64,000 nt of DNA from Clostridium sp. KNHs205 (GTDB taxonomy: Bacteria; Bacillota; Clostridia; Lachnospirales; Lachnospiraceae), in assembly GCF_000702945.1 (NCBI RefSeq), contig NZ_JNLE01000003.1, forward strand, positions 2,961,501 to 3,025,500. The letters are read 5' to 3'. Shown piece after piece: positions 18,974 to 28,329 of this stretch (within the stretch, counting starts at the first letter, position 1; each line of letters starts with the position of its first letter). The position numbers and the translations under genes are program-made. A model generated the notes under the pieces. That model saw only the letters and a list, made by a program, of their open reading frames with translations. It had not been told where the DNA came from and searched no databases.

Positions 18974-19548
18974 TGGTTCAGTTAGTATTAATCTTAATAG
19001 CAGCAGCATTTGTAAATAACGTAGTATTAAGCCAATTCCTGGGACTGTGTCCTTTTTTAGGCGTTTCCAAGAAAACCGGGACAGCAGCCGGAATGGGGGC
19101 AGCTATTATATTCGTTATCACTTTATCCTCAGCTCTTTGCAGCCTTGTATACGGCTTTATCCTTAAACCTTTAGGACTGGAATACTTAAAAACTATTGTT
19201 TTTATCCTGCTTATTGCCTGCCTGGTGCAATTTGTTGAAATGGTATTAAAAAAACACAGTCCCTCTCTTTATAATTCGCTTGGAGTATATCTCCCCCTCA
19301 TTACCACTAACTGTGCAGTTCTTGGTATAACTTTGATTAATGTACAGGAAGAGTATGATTTTATTACCAGTATTGTCAGTGGATTTGGAACAGCAGTTGG
19401 CTTTACAGTGATTATTGTAATGATGGCAGGGGTACGTGAACGAATCGAGCATAACGATATACCCAAAGCATTTCAAGGCTATCCCATTGTTTTGATTGCT
19501 GCTGGTCTTATGGCGATTGCATTTCTTGGGTTTGCCGGAATCATATAA
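18973..19548 (+). CDS. rnfA: Rnf complex subunit RnfA
   Basis: 191 residues, six transmembrane helices, homologous to RnfE in inverted topology. Typical blocks are NNVVLSQFLGLCPFLGVSKK with the conserved Cys (residue 27), LGVYLPLITTNCAVLG with the second, and the C-terminal GLMAIAFLGFAG. RnfA and RnfE together hold the central Fe-S centre in the membrane. Its ATG overlaps the end of rnfE (TAATGG). Confidence 0.95.
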   Translation: MVQLVLILIAAAFVNNVVLSQFLGLCPFLGVSKKTGTAAGMGAAIIFVITLSSALCSLVYGFILKPLGLEYLKTIVFILLIACLVQFVEMVLKKHSPSLYNSLGVYLPLITTNCAVLGITLINVQEEYDFITSIVSGFGTAVGFTVIIVMMAGVRERIEHNDIPKAFQGYPIVLIAAGLMAIAFLGFAGII

Positions 19549-19562
19549 AGGAGGGATTTTAA

Positions 19563-20402
19563 ATGTATATACAGGTACTGTTAAGTACAGCCGGAATACT
19601 GGCTGTGGATTCCGGGTTAATCGGGACTGCCACGGCAGTTGTAGGCGGAACGGGACTGCTTATCGGGTTGTTTTTAGGTTTTGCGGCGAAAAAATTCGAA
19701 GTGGAAGTCGATGAAAAGGAGCTAAAGATCAGAGAACTGCTGCCGGGAGCTAACTGTGGCGGGTGTGGTTATGCAGGCTGTGATGCCTGTGCTAAGGCAA
19801 TAGCAGAAGGTAACGCCAAAGTTGATGTATGCCCGGTTGCAAACCAGGAGGCTTATAATGCTATTGCAGACGTTATGGGGACAGCCGGTGAGATAAAGGA
19901 TAAAGAAGTAGCTTTTGTTAAATGTGCCGGTACTTGTGATAAAGTTAAACTCAATTATATTTATTACGGCATCAAGGATTGTAAGAAAGCATCTATGGTA
20001 CCTGGTAATGCCGATAAGAAGTGCAATTATGGATGTATGGGCTTTGGTTCCTGTGTGAAAGTTTGTCTTTTTGATGCCATGCATATAGTGGATGGTATTG
20101 CTGTTGTTGATAAAGAAAAATGCACAGCATGTGGTATGTGCAAGAAGGAATGTCCGAATAATCTTATTGACATCATTCCATATGAGTCAGGTACTCAGGT
20201 ATCCTGCAGTTCCAGAAATAAAGGAAAAGATGTAAAGGATGCTTGTTCTATTGGGTGTATCGGTTGTAAGATCTGTGAAAAGCAGTGTGAGTTTGATGCT
20301 ATTCACGTAACAGATAACCTGGCATTAATTGATTACAGTAAATGTACCAATTGCGGAAAATGTGCAGCTGCTTGCCCCGTAAAAGTCATTCATACCCGAT
20401 AA
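19563..20402 (+). CDS. rnfB: Rnf complex subunit RnfB
   Basis: 279 residues, the ferredoxin-accepting subunit. An N-terminal membrane helix (about 22-42) is followed by a four-Cys cluster domain (ANCGGCGYAGCDACAKA, Cys near 61-72, plus the Cys in VDVCPV). Further cysteine clusters include CTACGMCKKECP, CIGCKICEKQC and CTNCGKCAAACP. These match the multiple [4Fe-4S] centres expected in clostridial RnfB. AGGAGG precedes the ATG. It ends the operon and is followed by a nested hairpin terminator. Confidence 0.95.
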   Translation: MYIQVLLSTAGILAVDSGLIGTATAVVGGTGLLIGLFLGFAAKKFEVEVDEKELKIRELLPGANCGGCGYAGCDACAKAIAEGNAKVDVCPVANQEAYNAIADVMGTAGEIKDKEVAFVKCAGTCDKVKLNYIYYGIKDCKKASMVPGNADKKCNYGCMGFGSCVKVCLFDAMHIVDGIAVVDKEKCTACGMCKKECPNNLIDIIPYESGTQVSCSSRNKGKDVKDACSIGCIGCKICEKQCEFDAIHVTDNLALIDYSKCTNCGKCAAACPVKVIHTR

Positions 20403-20438
20403 TCACATTCCCAGATAGTTATCATTTTAATCAATTTA

Positions 20439-20525
20439 AGGGTTGTTGCAAAAAATAAATGTAAAGCGGTAAGCAGCCAAGAGGCTTCTTACCGCAACAT
20501 TGTTTATAATGCAACAGCCCTTTTA
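20439..20525 (+). terminator. Nested hairpin terminator of the rnf operon
   Basis: The outer stem AGGGTTGTTGCA pairs with TGCAACAGCCC, with CTTTT following at 20520-20524. Inside it lies a second stem (GCGGTAAG with CTTACCGC). The T-run is short, but the double stem and its position 40 bases after rnfB support termination. Confidence 0.75.
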
Positions 20526-20574
20526 CATATGTTATAGCAATAAGTTCTCATAAATTTTTAAAAGGCGGGCTTAA

Positions 20575-21261
20575 TCAATAATCGAAATAACGTCTTGCAG
20601 GTAGTGCATCCTTAAACTCCAGATGTTTTTCCATCAAATTGCTGATAACACCAATAAGTTTACCATTTATAAGGGCACAGATTACAGTTCCGGCTTTTAC
20701 GCCCTCGAACTCAAACAAACCAAAGAACAGAAAGGAAAGTAATATTCCAGCCAGACAGCTGGCGCAGTCATAAATCGTTTTAAAAGTTGACAGCTTTATA
20801 TGAAATTTTTCTGATACCTTCTTAACAAATAATTCGTATACCTCCGGTGATATATAAGTATGGAACATAAAAGCAACACCAACCGCACAAAGCAGTAAAC
20901 CAACAAAGAAGAAAACTACCCCCATGGCAGTCGTAAGTGTTTCGACCCGGGCAATTAAATTCATGCTTACATCAAGTACCAGACCATAGTAAATTGCAGT
21001 AAGAAATGAAAATAAATATGATATTCGGAACTTCTTTAGTAACAGTACCATAAAAATAAGGAGAATTGCCTGTAACATATATTCAGCCATGCCAAAGGTA
21101 AAGAAAGTATAGGTAAGTGATAATTTCTTAAATACTAAATAAGCAGGGGCCACAACCATGGAAACACCGAAGTTTGCTTTCTCCATAATGGCAGTACCAA
21201 AAGCAAGCAGTATTATTCCTAATATATAAGATAATTCTGTATAAAAAACTAGTTTCTTCAT
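20575..21261 (-). CDS. DUF6198/YitT-like multi-spanning membrane protein
   Basis: 228 residues with five to six transmembrane helices. The start LSYILGIILLAFGTAIMEKANFG and the segment VGLLLCAVGVAFMFHTYISPEVYELFVKK resemble the YczE/YitT-like DUF6198 group of clostridial membrane proteins, whose function is unknown. The frame also begins at 21273, but that ATG touches its GGAGG. The ATG at 21261 has GAGAGG at normal spacing, so I choose it. A terminator separates it from the oxidoreductase gene upstream on the same strand. Confidence 0.7.
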   Translation of the reverse strand: MKKLVFYTELSYILGIILLAFGTAIMEKANFGVSMVVAPAYLVFKKLSLTYTFFTFGMAEYMLQAILLIFMVLLLKKFRISYLFSFLTAIYYGLVLDVSMNLIARVETLTTAMGVVFFFVGLLLCAVGVAFMFHTYISPEVYELFVKKVSEKFHIKLSTFKTIYDCASCLAGILLSFLFFGLFEFEGVKAGTVICALINGKLIGVISNLMEKHLEFKDALPARRYFDY

Positions 21262-21311
21262 GAAACCTCTCATTCCTCCGCCAATAGCGGTATTTTCTAT
21301 ATACCCCGAAA

Positions 21312-21356
21312 AAAAGCATCTCGCCTGTTTAATATAGAAACAGGCAAAGATGCTTT
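21312..21356. terminator. Bidirectional-looking hairpin terminator
   Basis: AAAAGCATCT pairs with AGATGCTTTT, and inside it CCTGTTT pairs with AAACAGG. The flanking A and T runs would allow termination from either side. On the minus strand it lies 45 bases after the ene-reductase stop and ahead of the DUF6198-like gene. Confidence 0.85.
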
Positions 21357-21400
21357 TATAAAGCTTATTATATATGATATTTCAGCAAATTTCAACTTAA

Positions 21401-23347
21401 TTATTCAATAGCCATGGCAGCAAAGAATCCTGTGCGAATGGCAGAACCCACCTTGCTGACCTGACTGCAGTCACCGATTGTACGGGTTTTAGCAGGATAT
21501 TTTTCTTTGATTTTCTCAGATACCTGTTTTTCGCTTCTCATACCAAAGGCGGATATCACTGTATCTGCAGGCAGCAATGAAACATTACCGTCCTTATCCT
21601 CTATCTGAACACCGTCTTTTTCGATGGACAATACCTTGCAGCTTGTTTTTAAGGTGATACCATATTCGTTAATTCTGCTCATAAGGCCGGCAGCAGTAAT
21701 AAACATCAGCTCGGAAGCAACAGCGTCTTTCATTTCCACTATGGTAACCTTCTTCTTACCCTTGTCCATAGCCAATTCCAATGCGCAATCACAACCGGAT
21801 AAACCACCACCGCAGATAACGATATTGTCACCTTTAATACTGGTTTCATTCATATGGGCTTCTATTACATTTACTACATTTTCGCTGTCAATACCTTTGA
21901 CAGGAGGGGTTAATGGTACGGCACCGGTTGCAGTAACGATATAATCGCAATCTGCCAGTACAGGAGAGTCTGCTGTAATTTCAGTACCCAGCTTCATCTG
22001 AACACCTAATTTATCCAGCTGCACCTTATACCAATCTACCAAGGAGGAAAGCTGGTATTTAAAGCTTGGAGTTGCAGCAGCAGCTAATTGGCCGCCGATA
22101 AACTCATTTTTTTCATAAAGGGTAACCTCGAGACCGCGAAGTGCAGCAGTTCTTGCTGCCTCCAGTCCACCTGGACCTCCGCCCACAACCACGACTTTTT
22201 TCTTTGAGGCTGCCGGTTTGAGGGTAAAACGATCTTCTTCACAAGCCTGGGGATTAACGGAGCAGCTAATCTTTGTGGATCTGGTAACAATTCTTCCGAT
22301 ACAATCCTCATTACAACGGATACAGGGTCTTATATCCTCTCTGTTTCCTTTCTGTAATTTCGCAGGCAGGTAAGGGTCAGCAATTAAAGGACGTCCAAAC
22401 ATTACAAGGTCAGCATTTCCGCTTTCTAACAGCCTGGCTGCTGTTTCAGGTGTATGGTTCCCGGAATTTAATAAAGGAACCTTAACAGCTTGTCTGGCTG
22501 GGGTACAGACATATTCCATGCAGGCATCGCCTAAATAGCTGGGAGGGAAGATATATTCTATGGTTTCATAGGAACCGGCATCAATATCGAAGGCATCTAC
22601 TCCTTCTTTCTCTAATATTTTCAGCAATTCCATACTATCCTCCAGAGTTCTGCCGCCTTCAAAGCGGTGATCCAGGGCGATACGGAACAGAATAGGCATA
22701 TCTTTACCTACGGCTCTTCTGATGGAACGAACGATTTCCACTGCGAAGCGCATCCGGTTCTCCGGACTGCCGCCGTACTCATCCTCTCTGATATTCCAGA
22801 CAGGGGACATAAACTGGTCAATTAAGTAGCCTGCATGAGCATGTACTTCAATTGCATCATATCCGGCCTTTTTTGCAATAGTTGCAGAGTGAAAGAATTG
22901 CTCCATAATCTCTTTGATCTCTTCTGCGGTTAAGGGGTGACAGGTTAAGTCGGGGTTTAAGGTAGCAGGAATTGCAGAAGAGGATACCGGAGGTTCGCCA
23001 TACATACTGGGAAATGCATTTCTGCCGGTACCGCAGCTGATCTGTGCTGCTATCTTAGCTCCGTATAAGTGCACGGATTCACAAAGTGTGGTTAGTTTAG
23101 GGATTACATAATTATTCTTTAATACACCTTCCATAGAACCTTGTGCCAGTTCTTCATTAAGAAATTGGCAGCCCATAATGATAAAACCGGTTCCACCTTT
23201 TGCTCTTTCTATAAAATAACTGATTTCATCTTCGGAAATTGTACCGTCGATATTACCGGAATTGGTTCCCATAGGGGAGAGTACAATACGGTTCTTAAGC
23301 TCCATGGAACCGATTTTAAAGGGGGTAAATAGTGAATCGTAGCTCAT
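21401..23347 (-). CDS. NADH:flavin ene-reductase, Old Yellow Enzyme / 2,4-dienoyl-CoA reductase type
   Basis: 648 residues in the three-domain layout of FadH, BaiCD-type and clostridial enoate reductases. An FMN TIM barrel (about 1-345) carries EVHAHAGYLIDQFMSP as the active-site block. A [4Fe-4S] cysteine set follows in CIRCNEDCIG and ISCSVNPQAC (about 340-370). The C-terminal FAD/NAD(P) domains have VVVGGGPGGLEAARTAALRG and VICGGGLSGCDCALELA. It would reduce activated C=C bonds with NADH; substrates could be enoates or bile-acid or steroid-like compounds. ATG23347 has AGGAG seven bases away, better than ATG23353. It is divergent from a TetR gene. Confidence 0.9.
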   Translation of the reverse strand: MSYDSLFTPFKIGSMELKNRIVLSPMGTNSGNIDGTISEDEISYFIERAKGGTGFIIMGCQFLNEELAQGSMEGVLKNNYVIPKLTTLCESVHLYGAKIAAQISCGTGRNAFPSMYGEPPVSSSAIPATLNPDLTCHPLTAEEIKEIMEQFFHSATIAKKAGYDAIEVHAHAGYLIDQFMSPVWNIREDEYGGSPENRMRFAVEIVRSIRRAVGKDMPILFRIALDHRFEGGRTLEDSMELLKILEKEGVDAFDIDAGSYETIEYIFPPSYLGDACMEYVCTPARQAVKVPLLNSGNHTPETAARLLESGNADLVMFGRPLIADPYLPAKLQKGNREDIRPCIRCNEDCIGRIVTRSTKISCSVNPQACEEDRFTLKPAASKKKVVVVGGGPGGLEAARTAALRGLEVTLYEKNEFIGGQLAAAATPSFKYQLSSLVDWYKVQLDKLGVQMKLGTEITADSPVLADCDYIVTATGAVPLTPPVKGIDSENVVNVIEAHMNETSIKGDNIVICGGGLSGCDCALELAMDKGKKKVTIVEMKDAVASELMFITAAGLMSRINEYGITLKTSCKVLSIEKDGVQIEDKDGNVSLLPADTVISAFGMRSEKQVSEKIKEKYPAKTRTIGDCSQVSKVGSAIRTGFFAAMAIE

Positions 23348-23477
23348 ATTCATGCTCCTTTTGTATTAGTTTTTGTTTAAAATGTGCTTTGTTGAATTGT
23401 ATGTGTGTCAAACATACAGGGGAGTCCTGGTTCTAATAAGTTAAACTTTGATAAAAATTTAACATCCTTACAGTGAT

Positions 23478-23506
23478 ATTTTAATGCTTTGTCTATAAAA
23501 TGTCAA
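23478..23506 (-). promoter_or_regulatory. Promoter of the ene-reductase gene
   Basis: Reading the minus strand, TTGACA (23506-23501) and TAAAAT (23483-23478) are separated by 17 bases. They lie about 130 bases upstream of the start codon. Confidence 0.75.
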
Positions 23507-23525
23507 TCATGAGTTTATATAAATA

Positions 23526-23539
23526 TGTACCGTGGTACA
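23526..23539. promoter_or_regulatory. Candidate TetR operator in the divergent promoter region
   Basis: TGTACC-GT-GGTACA is a 6-bp-arm palindrome 20 bases upstream of the -35 of the ene-reductase promoter and 225 bases upstream of the TetR start. It is the most symmetric site in the 416-base divergent gap. Assignment to the neighbouring TetR is inference. Confidence 0.5.
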
Positions 23540-23763
23540 AATAAATGATATATTATGGAAATGTATTGTGGATTAGACAAATAATATTAATAGTCAGGAT
23601 AATTGTTCCCAAAGGGCTTTAAAGAGTTATTTGATTTATAAGGGATTATCTGGTATTATAATCACAAAGTTAGTGCCAGTAATTCGGTATAGTATCATGA
23701 ACAGAGAAATTATTTTTAGGTATTTTATGATAGAAATTGCCGTTGGCGGAATGAGAGGTAATC

Positions 23764-24348
23764 GTGAAAGAATCCATATCCACCAGGATGCACATATTGG
23801 AATGTGCTATTGATTTATTTAAAGAATCCGGTTTTGACAATGTTACCATTAAAAATATATGCGAAAAAGCAGAGGTAGCCAAAAGTACCTTTTATTATCA
23901 TTATCAGACCAAGGAGGATCTGATTAAGGATTTTTTTAAAACCATAGACATTAATGTGGAGCAGATGATGCAGGTCTTACTGGCAGATGATGACTGTCTG
24001 GAACAGATGTGGCAGATTATTGAACTGTATTATAAAAGACTTTTAGATGCCGGAATTGAAATTACCAGGATGGTGTATCTGAAGAATCTGGTACAGGACA
24101 AGCACATTTTAGGTGCTGAAAATGCCATGGCTAAGGAGCTGTATCTGACTTTACTGCGACGTGCCAGGGAAAAGAATGTAATTACAAACATTTCAAGCAG
24201 CAATGAAGAATTATATTTAAGCCTTGTTTATTCTTTAACAGGAATAGCCTATCTTTGGTGCGTACAAAACGGTGAATTTGATATTCTGGCTGAATGCCGC
24301 CGGACCTTTGAAACCGTATTAGGATATGTTCCGAAGATGAAATCTTAA
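23764..24348 (+). CDS. TetR/AcrR family regulator
   Basis: 194 residues. The N-terminal helix-turn-helix is clear: HILECAIDLFKESGFDNVTI, then ICEKAEVAKSTFYYHYQTKEDLI at about residues 8-52. The rest is helical and ligand-binding, unassigned. It starts with GTG behind GAGAGG. It is divergent from the ene-reductase, and the intervening palindrome suggests it represses that gene, perhaps lifted by the enoate substrate. A hairpin follows the stop. Confidence 0.85.
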   Translation: MKESISTRMHILECAIDLFKESGFDNVTIKNICEKAEVAKSTFYYHYQTKEDLIKDFFKTIDINVEQMMQVLLADDDCLEQMWQIIELYYKRLLDAGIEITRMVYLKNLVQDKHILGAENAMAKELYLTLLRRAREKNVITNISSSNEELYLSLVYSLTGIAYLWCVQNGEFDILAECRRTFETVLGYVPKMKS

Positions 24349-24375
24349 ATCCTGCTTGAAGTAAAATAAATAGTG

Positions 24376-24403
24376 CATCACTGGGCAGGGAATCCCAGTG
24401 ATG
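24376..24403 (+). terminator. Hairpin after the TetR gene
   Basis: A perfect 10-bp stem CATCACTGGG/CCCAGTGATG with an 8-base loop. No T-run follows, so termination strength is uncertain. Confidence 0.5.
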
Positions 24404-24811
24404 GGTATTCATAAGTATGCTTAATCGCACATGTATTGATTCTAAGACATAATGTCCGCAAATTAGCTCATTATATATAAAAAACCATGTTTTACTTCCA
24501 GGACATAAGAAGTGCCGTTAATATTTTATATGCATAACTTTTATCTGCATAACATAATGAACAGAAACTCAACAAAGTTAAATTTCTGTAAAAAATAGCA
24601 CAAAAATCCGGAGAAAAACTACGAATACCTCTTAATAGAAGTATTTGCTCTAATTACTTTGACAGTAATATTAGCAGGCTCACGTAATGAAAGATTCTGA
24701 TATAAAAATAATTAATATAATTATAACAATATACATCATAAAGATATCTGTATCCATAGCTTCTGACATTAGTTTATGTTAAGCTGTACAAGTTGTCAGG
24801 AGGAGTCATTC
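24404..24811 (+). other. Gap upstream of the MFS gene
   Basis: AT-rich sequence without a coding frame. TTGACA at about 24659-24664 may be a -35, but its -10 partner (CGTAAT) is poor. GATATAAAAAT and TATAATTATAACAATAT motifs nearer the gene are alternative promoter candidates. No operator or riboswitch was recognised. Confidence 0.35.
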
Positions 24812-25996
24812 ATGAAAAAAGATTATACCAAGACGATACGCACCTGTTTTATCGGATATATTGTACAGGCAATCGTTAACAATTTCGTTCCGTTACTGTT
24901 TATCACATTACAGCAAAGTTACAGTATACCTTTAAGTAAAATCACCTTGCTGGTTACGATCAACTTTGGCTTACAGCTCCTTGTGGATATGGTTTCTGCA
25001 GGTTTTATTGATAAGATAGGCTATAAGGTATCTGCGGTAGCAGCACATGTACTTTCTGCTGCCGGTCTAATAGCACTTACCATATTTCCTGATATTTTTC
25101 CGGATCCATTCACAGGACTGCTTGCAGCAGTAGTAATCTATGCTGCCGGCGGCGGTTTACTGGAAGTACTTATCAGTCCTATAGTAGAAGCCTGTCCAAC
25201 GGATAACAAAGAAAAAGCTATGAGCATGCTGCATTCCTTTTATTGTTGGGGACAGGTAGGAGTGGTGCTAATATCCACCATATATTTCGCTTTATTTGGT
25301 CTGGATAACTGGAAGTACCTGGCTGTTTTATGGGCTGTGATACCAATTTACAATGCAATAATGTTTGCCGGGGTGCCCATTGCTGCGCTGGATAACGGAG
25401 AGCATGGAGGTTTATCTTTCAAGTCTCTGGTTCAGAATAAATTATTCTGGCTTCTGATGCTCTTTATGGTGTGTGCAGGTGCAAGCGAACAATCCGTCAG
25501 CCAGTGGGCATCTGCCTTTGCTGAGCGGGGACTGGGAGTCAGCAAGACAATAGGAGATCTGGCAGGACCTATGATGTTTGCCATTATGATGGGAACCTCA
25601 AGATTAATTTATGGAAAGTATGGTGACAGGATCAACCTGAATAAATTTATGCGTTACAGTGTAATCCTTTGTATCGGTTCCTATCTCTTGATTTCCTTAT
25701 CGACCCTTCCGGTGCTGGGACTGATTGGCTGTGGTATCTGTGGCTTATCTGTTGGAATCCTGTGGCCTGGTACCTTTAGTTTGGCATCTGCCAATATACG
25801 GGGTGGTGGTACTGCAATGTTTGCTTTTCTTGCACTTGCAGGAGATTTAGGCTGTTCGGCAGGACCAACTGTGGTTGGTATTGCCTCCTCTTATTTCGAT
25901 AATAATTTAAAAGTAGGTATATTGTCAGCTACTATATTTCCGGTGATTTTAATAATAGGACTGCTTCGAAGAACTGGTGTGAAGCAATTAACTTAA
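24812..25996 (+). CDS. MFS transporter
   Basis: 394 residues with twelve predicted transmembrane helices. The loop 2-3 motif appears as GFIDKIGYKVSAVAAHVLS (about 65-83), the major facilitator motif A in degenerate form. SPIVEACPTDNKEKAMSMLH and the central loop around residues 190-205 are typical of the sugar or organic-solute MFS group; the substrate cannot be told by eye. The frame is open from 24776, but AGGAGGAG directly precedes ATG24812. A strong terminator follows. Confidence 0.88.
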   Translation: MKKDYTKTIRTCFIGYIVQAIVNNFVPLLFITLQQSYSIPLSKITLLVTINFGLQLLVDMVSAGFIDKIGYKVSAVAAHVLSAAGLIALTIFPDIFPDPFTGLLAAVVIYAAGGGLLEVLISPIVEACPTDNKEKAMSMLHSFYCWGQVGVVLISTIYFALFGLDNWKYLAVLWAVIPIYNAIMFAGVPIAALDNGEHGGLSFKSLVQNKLFWLLMLFMVCAGASEQSVSQWASAFAERGLGVSKTIGDLAGPMMFAIMMGTSRLIYGKYGDRINLNKFMRYSVILCIGSYLLISLSTLPVLGLIGCGICGLSVGILWPGTFSLASANIRGGGTAMFAFLALAGDLGCSAGPTVVGIASSYFDNNLKVGILSATIFPVILIIGLLRRTGVKQLT

Positions 25997-26030
25997 TATT
26001 TTTCTCATAAAATAAGATAAGCGCTTAAAA

Positions 26031-26076
26031 GCAGTAATATCAGAATATTTTTTCTGATATTGCTGCTTTTTCTTGT
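26031..26076 (+). terminator. Terminator of the MFS gene
   Basis: GCAGTAATATCAGAA pairs with TTCTGATATTGCTGC and is followed by TTTTTC. It is a 15-bp stem with one G-T pair, 35 bases after the stop. Confidence 0.9.
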
Positions 26077-26493
26077 TTATAGAAAAAAGTCATGACAGCA
26101 GATAGGTTGTTTTATAAGTTCGGGTAGCGCGGCTGATTATTGCACTGGCTATTTAAACAATGAAAGAGATGAACGGGATTACCTTAATGTATTTGCAGCG
26201 TTTAGAAATCTATGAAAGTGACAGAAGTGTAAGTTTAGAATTAGATATGTAATGTTAATCGATGGAAACAGGAGATGCCTTTCGTTATACTTATTGCATA
26301 AGAACAGCCGGTTTTTGAGAATTGCCTGCACCCAGGTGATTCCGCTTTACTATAAACTTTACATTCCTTTAGAAAATATTTAGTAATTTATAAAGTTAAT
26401 ATTTAACTTTATCCTTTATACTGAACCATGTTAGGAGCAATACATTAAAGCTAGCGATTACATAATCTACAGATTGAGACAGTGGGAGACTGC
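26077..26493 (+). other. Gap without an identifiable gene
   Basis: Only short open stretches occur, for example 27 codons from an ATG near 26170 and 18 codons around 26265. Neither has a convincing ribosome-binding site or homologue. The base composition is slightly richer than in other gaps here, so this could be a decayed gene. TTTAACTTTATCCTTTATACT near 26400 may hold the promoter of the next gene. Confidence 0.3.
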
Positions 26494-27096
26494 ATGAGAA
26501 AAAGAAAAATTACGCTTTTGGATTGTATCACAGCCCTGGGGTTGCTGCTGATACTATTGTTTATATATTATGGCTACAAAACAAAGATATTTGTATCAAT
26601 GGAAGCATTGCACGAATTTCTGGAGCAATTCGGAATCTTTGCAGATCTGATTTTTATCTTTATACAGGCAGTGCAGGTGGTAATCCCAATAATTCCGGGT
26701 TCTGTAGGCTGTCTGGCGGGTGTGGTGGTTTTTGGTCCTGTTAAGGGGTTTATCTACAACTATACTGGTATTTGTATGGGCTCAATGGTAGCCTTTCTGC
26801 TGGCAAGACGCTATGGAATGGCGATGGTGGAGAAGATGTCTAAGCCTGAGCTGATAAAGAAATATGGTGCCTGGCTGCATAGTGATAAATTTGATAAATG
26901 GTTCGCATTGGCTATATTTCTTCCCGTAGCTCCTGATGATTTTCTGTGTTATCTTGCCGGAATAACCAAAATTTCCTTTCGTAAATTCACATTAATTATA
27001 CTTGCAGGCAAACCACTGGCGATTATAGCTTACTCTTTGGGCTTGAATTTGATATTTACAGCATTTATCCAATATATAGTTCCCTTCTTTAAGTAG
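26494..27096 (+). CDS. TVP38/TMEM64 (DedA superfamily) membrane protein
   Basis: 200 residues with about five to six membrane segments. The family core is visible: IPIIPGSVGCLAGVVVFGPV (about 70-90), then GSMVAFLLARRYG (about 105-117), then FLPVAPDDFLCYLAGITKIS with the acidic PDD and Gly typical of the VTT domain. These proteins are linked to lipid scrambling or transport in general; the specific role is unknown. The frame starts at GTG26482, but GGGAG placed six bases before ATG26494 decides the start. Confidence 0.85.
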   Translation: MRKRKITLLDCITALGLLLILLFIYYGYKTKIFVSMEALHEFLEQFGIFADLIFIFIQAVQVVIPIIPGSVGCLAGVVVFGPVKGFIYNYTGICMGSMVAFLLARRYGMAMVEKMSKPELIKKYGAWLHSDKFDKWFALAIFLPVAPDDFLCYLAGITKISFRKFTLIILAGKPLAIIAYSLGLNLIFTAFIQYIVPFFK

Positions 27097-27209
27097 CTGC
27101 AGCCCCTTTGTATACGTAATGCATCAGCAATTCTTACATGAATATTTATTAAATAAAATATTTTACCCTTAAATTGAACGCGTGTTATAAACGCAGATTG
27201 GAGCTAATT

Positions 27210-28259
27210 ATGAAAATATGGTTATATAAAGGCGGATTAAAGTTAATATCCAAAAGCGGTATCGGCAAAGCCTTCGAACATCAAAAGGCCGCCCTTGAGG
27301 AAAAGGAAATTGATTATTGTACGAAATTTAATTTTGGATATGACATAGTACAGATTAATACCATCTTTCCAGATTCTCTGATCGTCGCTATAATGGCAAA
27401 ATTAATGAGAAAGAAAGTAATATATTATGCTCATTCAACCATGGAGGATTTCAGGAATTCCTTTAAGGGTTCCAATTTCTTTGCAGCCTTCTTCAAAAGA
27501 TGGATTAAATTATGCTACAGTATGGGAGATATAGTTATAACACCTACTGAATATTCGAAAAATCTGTTAGAGGGTTATGGGATTAACAGAAAAATAATAA
27601 GTCTTACAAACGGAATTGATTTAAAGTATTATAAAAGAGATGCTGAACTTGGAAAGCAGTTCAGGGATAAATATCATTTTAATGAGAAGGATAAAATTGT
27701 TGTTTCTGTTGGGCATTATATTGAAAGAAAAGGAATAGAAGATTTTGCAGCTCTGGCAGAAAGGCTTCCGGAATACCAGTTCCTCTGGTTTGGTTATACA
27801 AATTTAAATCTGGTACCATGTCATATCAGAAGTATTATTAATACAAAATTGCCTAATCTGCATTTTCCCGGATACATATCCAGTGAAGAGCTGAAGGCAG
27901 CTTACAGCGGCAGTGACCTGTTTTTATTTCTGACTCATGAAGAGACGGAAGGAATTGTATTATTGGAGGCCCTTGCCATGAAGATTCCCATCCTGATTCG
28001 TGATATCCCAATCTATGAAAGCTGGTTTCAGAATGGAAAGCAGGTATATAAAGGCAGGGGATTGGCAGAATTTAAAGTATTAACAAAAGATATTCTTGAA
28101 GGGAATATTTCTGATTTAACGGAAGAGGGTTATAAAACAGTGCAGGAAAAAAGTCTCTCTAAGGTAGGAGATACCTTGATGGATACTTATACAGAAGTCC
28201 TGAACCCCACAGCAGAACCTCAAGAAAATATGGAAAAAGGAATGCCATTTTTTTATTGA
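27210..28259 (+). CDS. GT4-type glycosyltransferase
   Basis: 349 residues in the GT-B fold. The N-terminal domain has KPFEHQ-like acceptor features (KAFEHQKAALEEKEIDY) and IIYYAHSTMEDFRNSFKGSN-type loops. The C-terminal donor domain starts near VVSVGHYIERKGIEDFAALA and has the family EX7E motif in EGIVLLEALAMKIPIL (about 280). Similar clostridial enzymes resemble diglucosyl-diacylglycerol synthases, so a glycolipid role is possible but unproven. ATTGGAG lies before ATG27210, preferred over the frame opening at 27174. The stop overlaps the next promoter. Confidence 0.88.
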   Translation: MKIWLYKGGLKLISKSGIGKAFEHQKAALEEKEIDYCTKFNFGYDIVQINTIFPDSLIVAIMAKLMRKKVIYYAHSTMEDFRNSFKGSNFFAAFFKRWIKLCYSMGDIVITPTEYSKNLLEGYGINRKIISLTNGIDLKYYKRDAELGKQFRDKYHFNEKDKIVVSVGHYIERKGIEDFAALAERLPEYQFLWFGYTNLNLVPCHIRSIINTKLPNLHFPGYISSEELKAAYSGSDLFLFLTHEETEGIVLLEALAMKIPILIRDIPIYESWFQNGKQVYKGRGLAEFKVLTKDILEGNISDLTEEGYKTVQEKSLSKVGDTLMDTYTEVLNPTAEPQENMEKGMPFFY

Positions 28260-28283
28260 CTAACCGATAAAAAGATGTATAAT
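28256..28283 (+). promoter_or_regulatory. Promoter of the molybdenum hydroxylase operon
   Basis: TTGACT at 28256-28261 and a perfect TATAAT at 28278-28283 are 16 bases apart. The -35 box overlaps the stop of the glycosyltransferase gene. Transcription would start about 28290 and enter the structured leader. Confidence 0.8.
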
Positions 28284-28329
28284 GAGTAGTAATAATACAA
28301 AGGGGTATTGCATATTATCTCTTTGTATA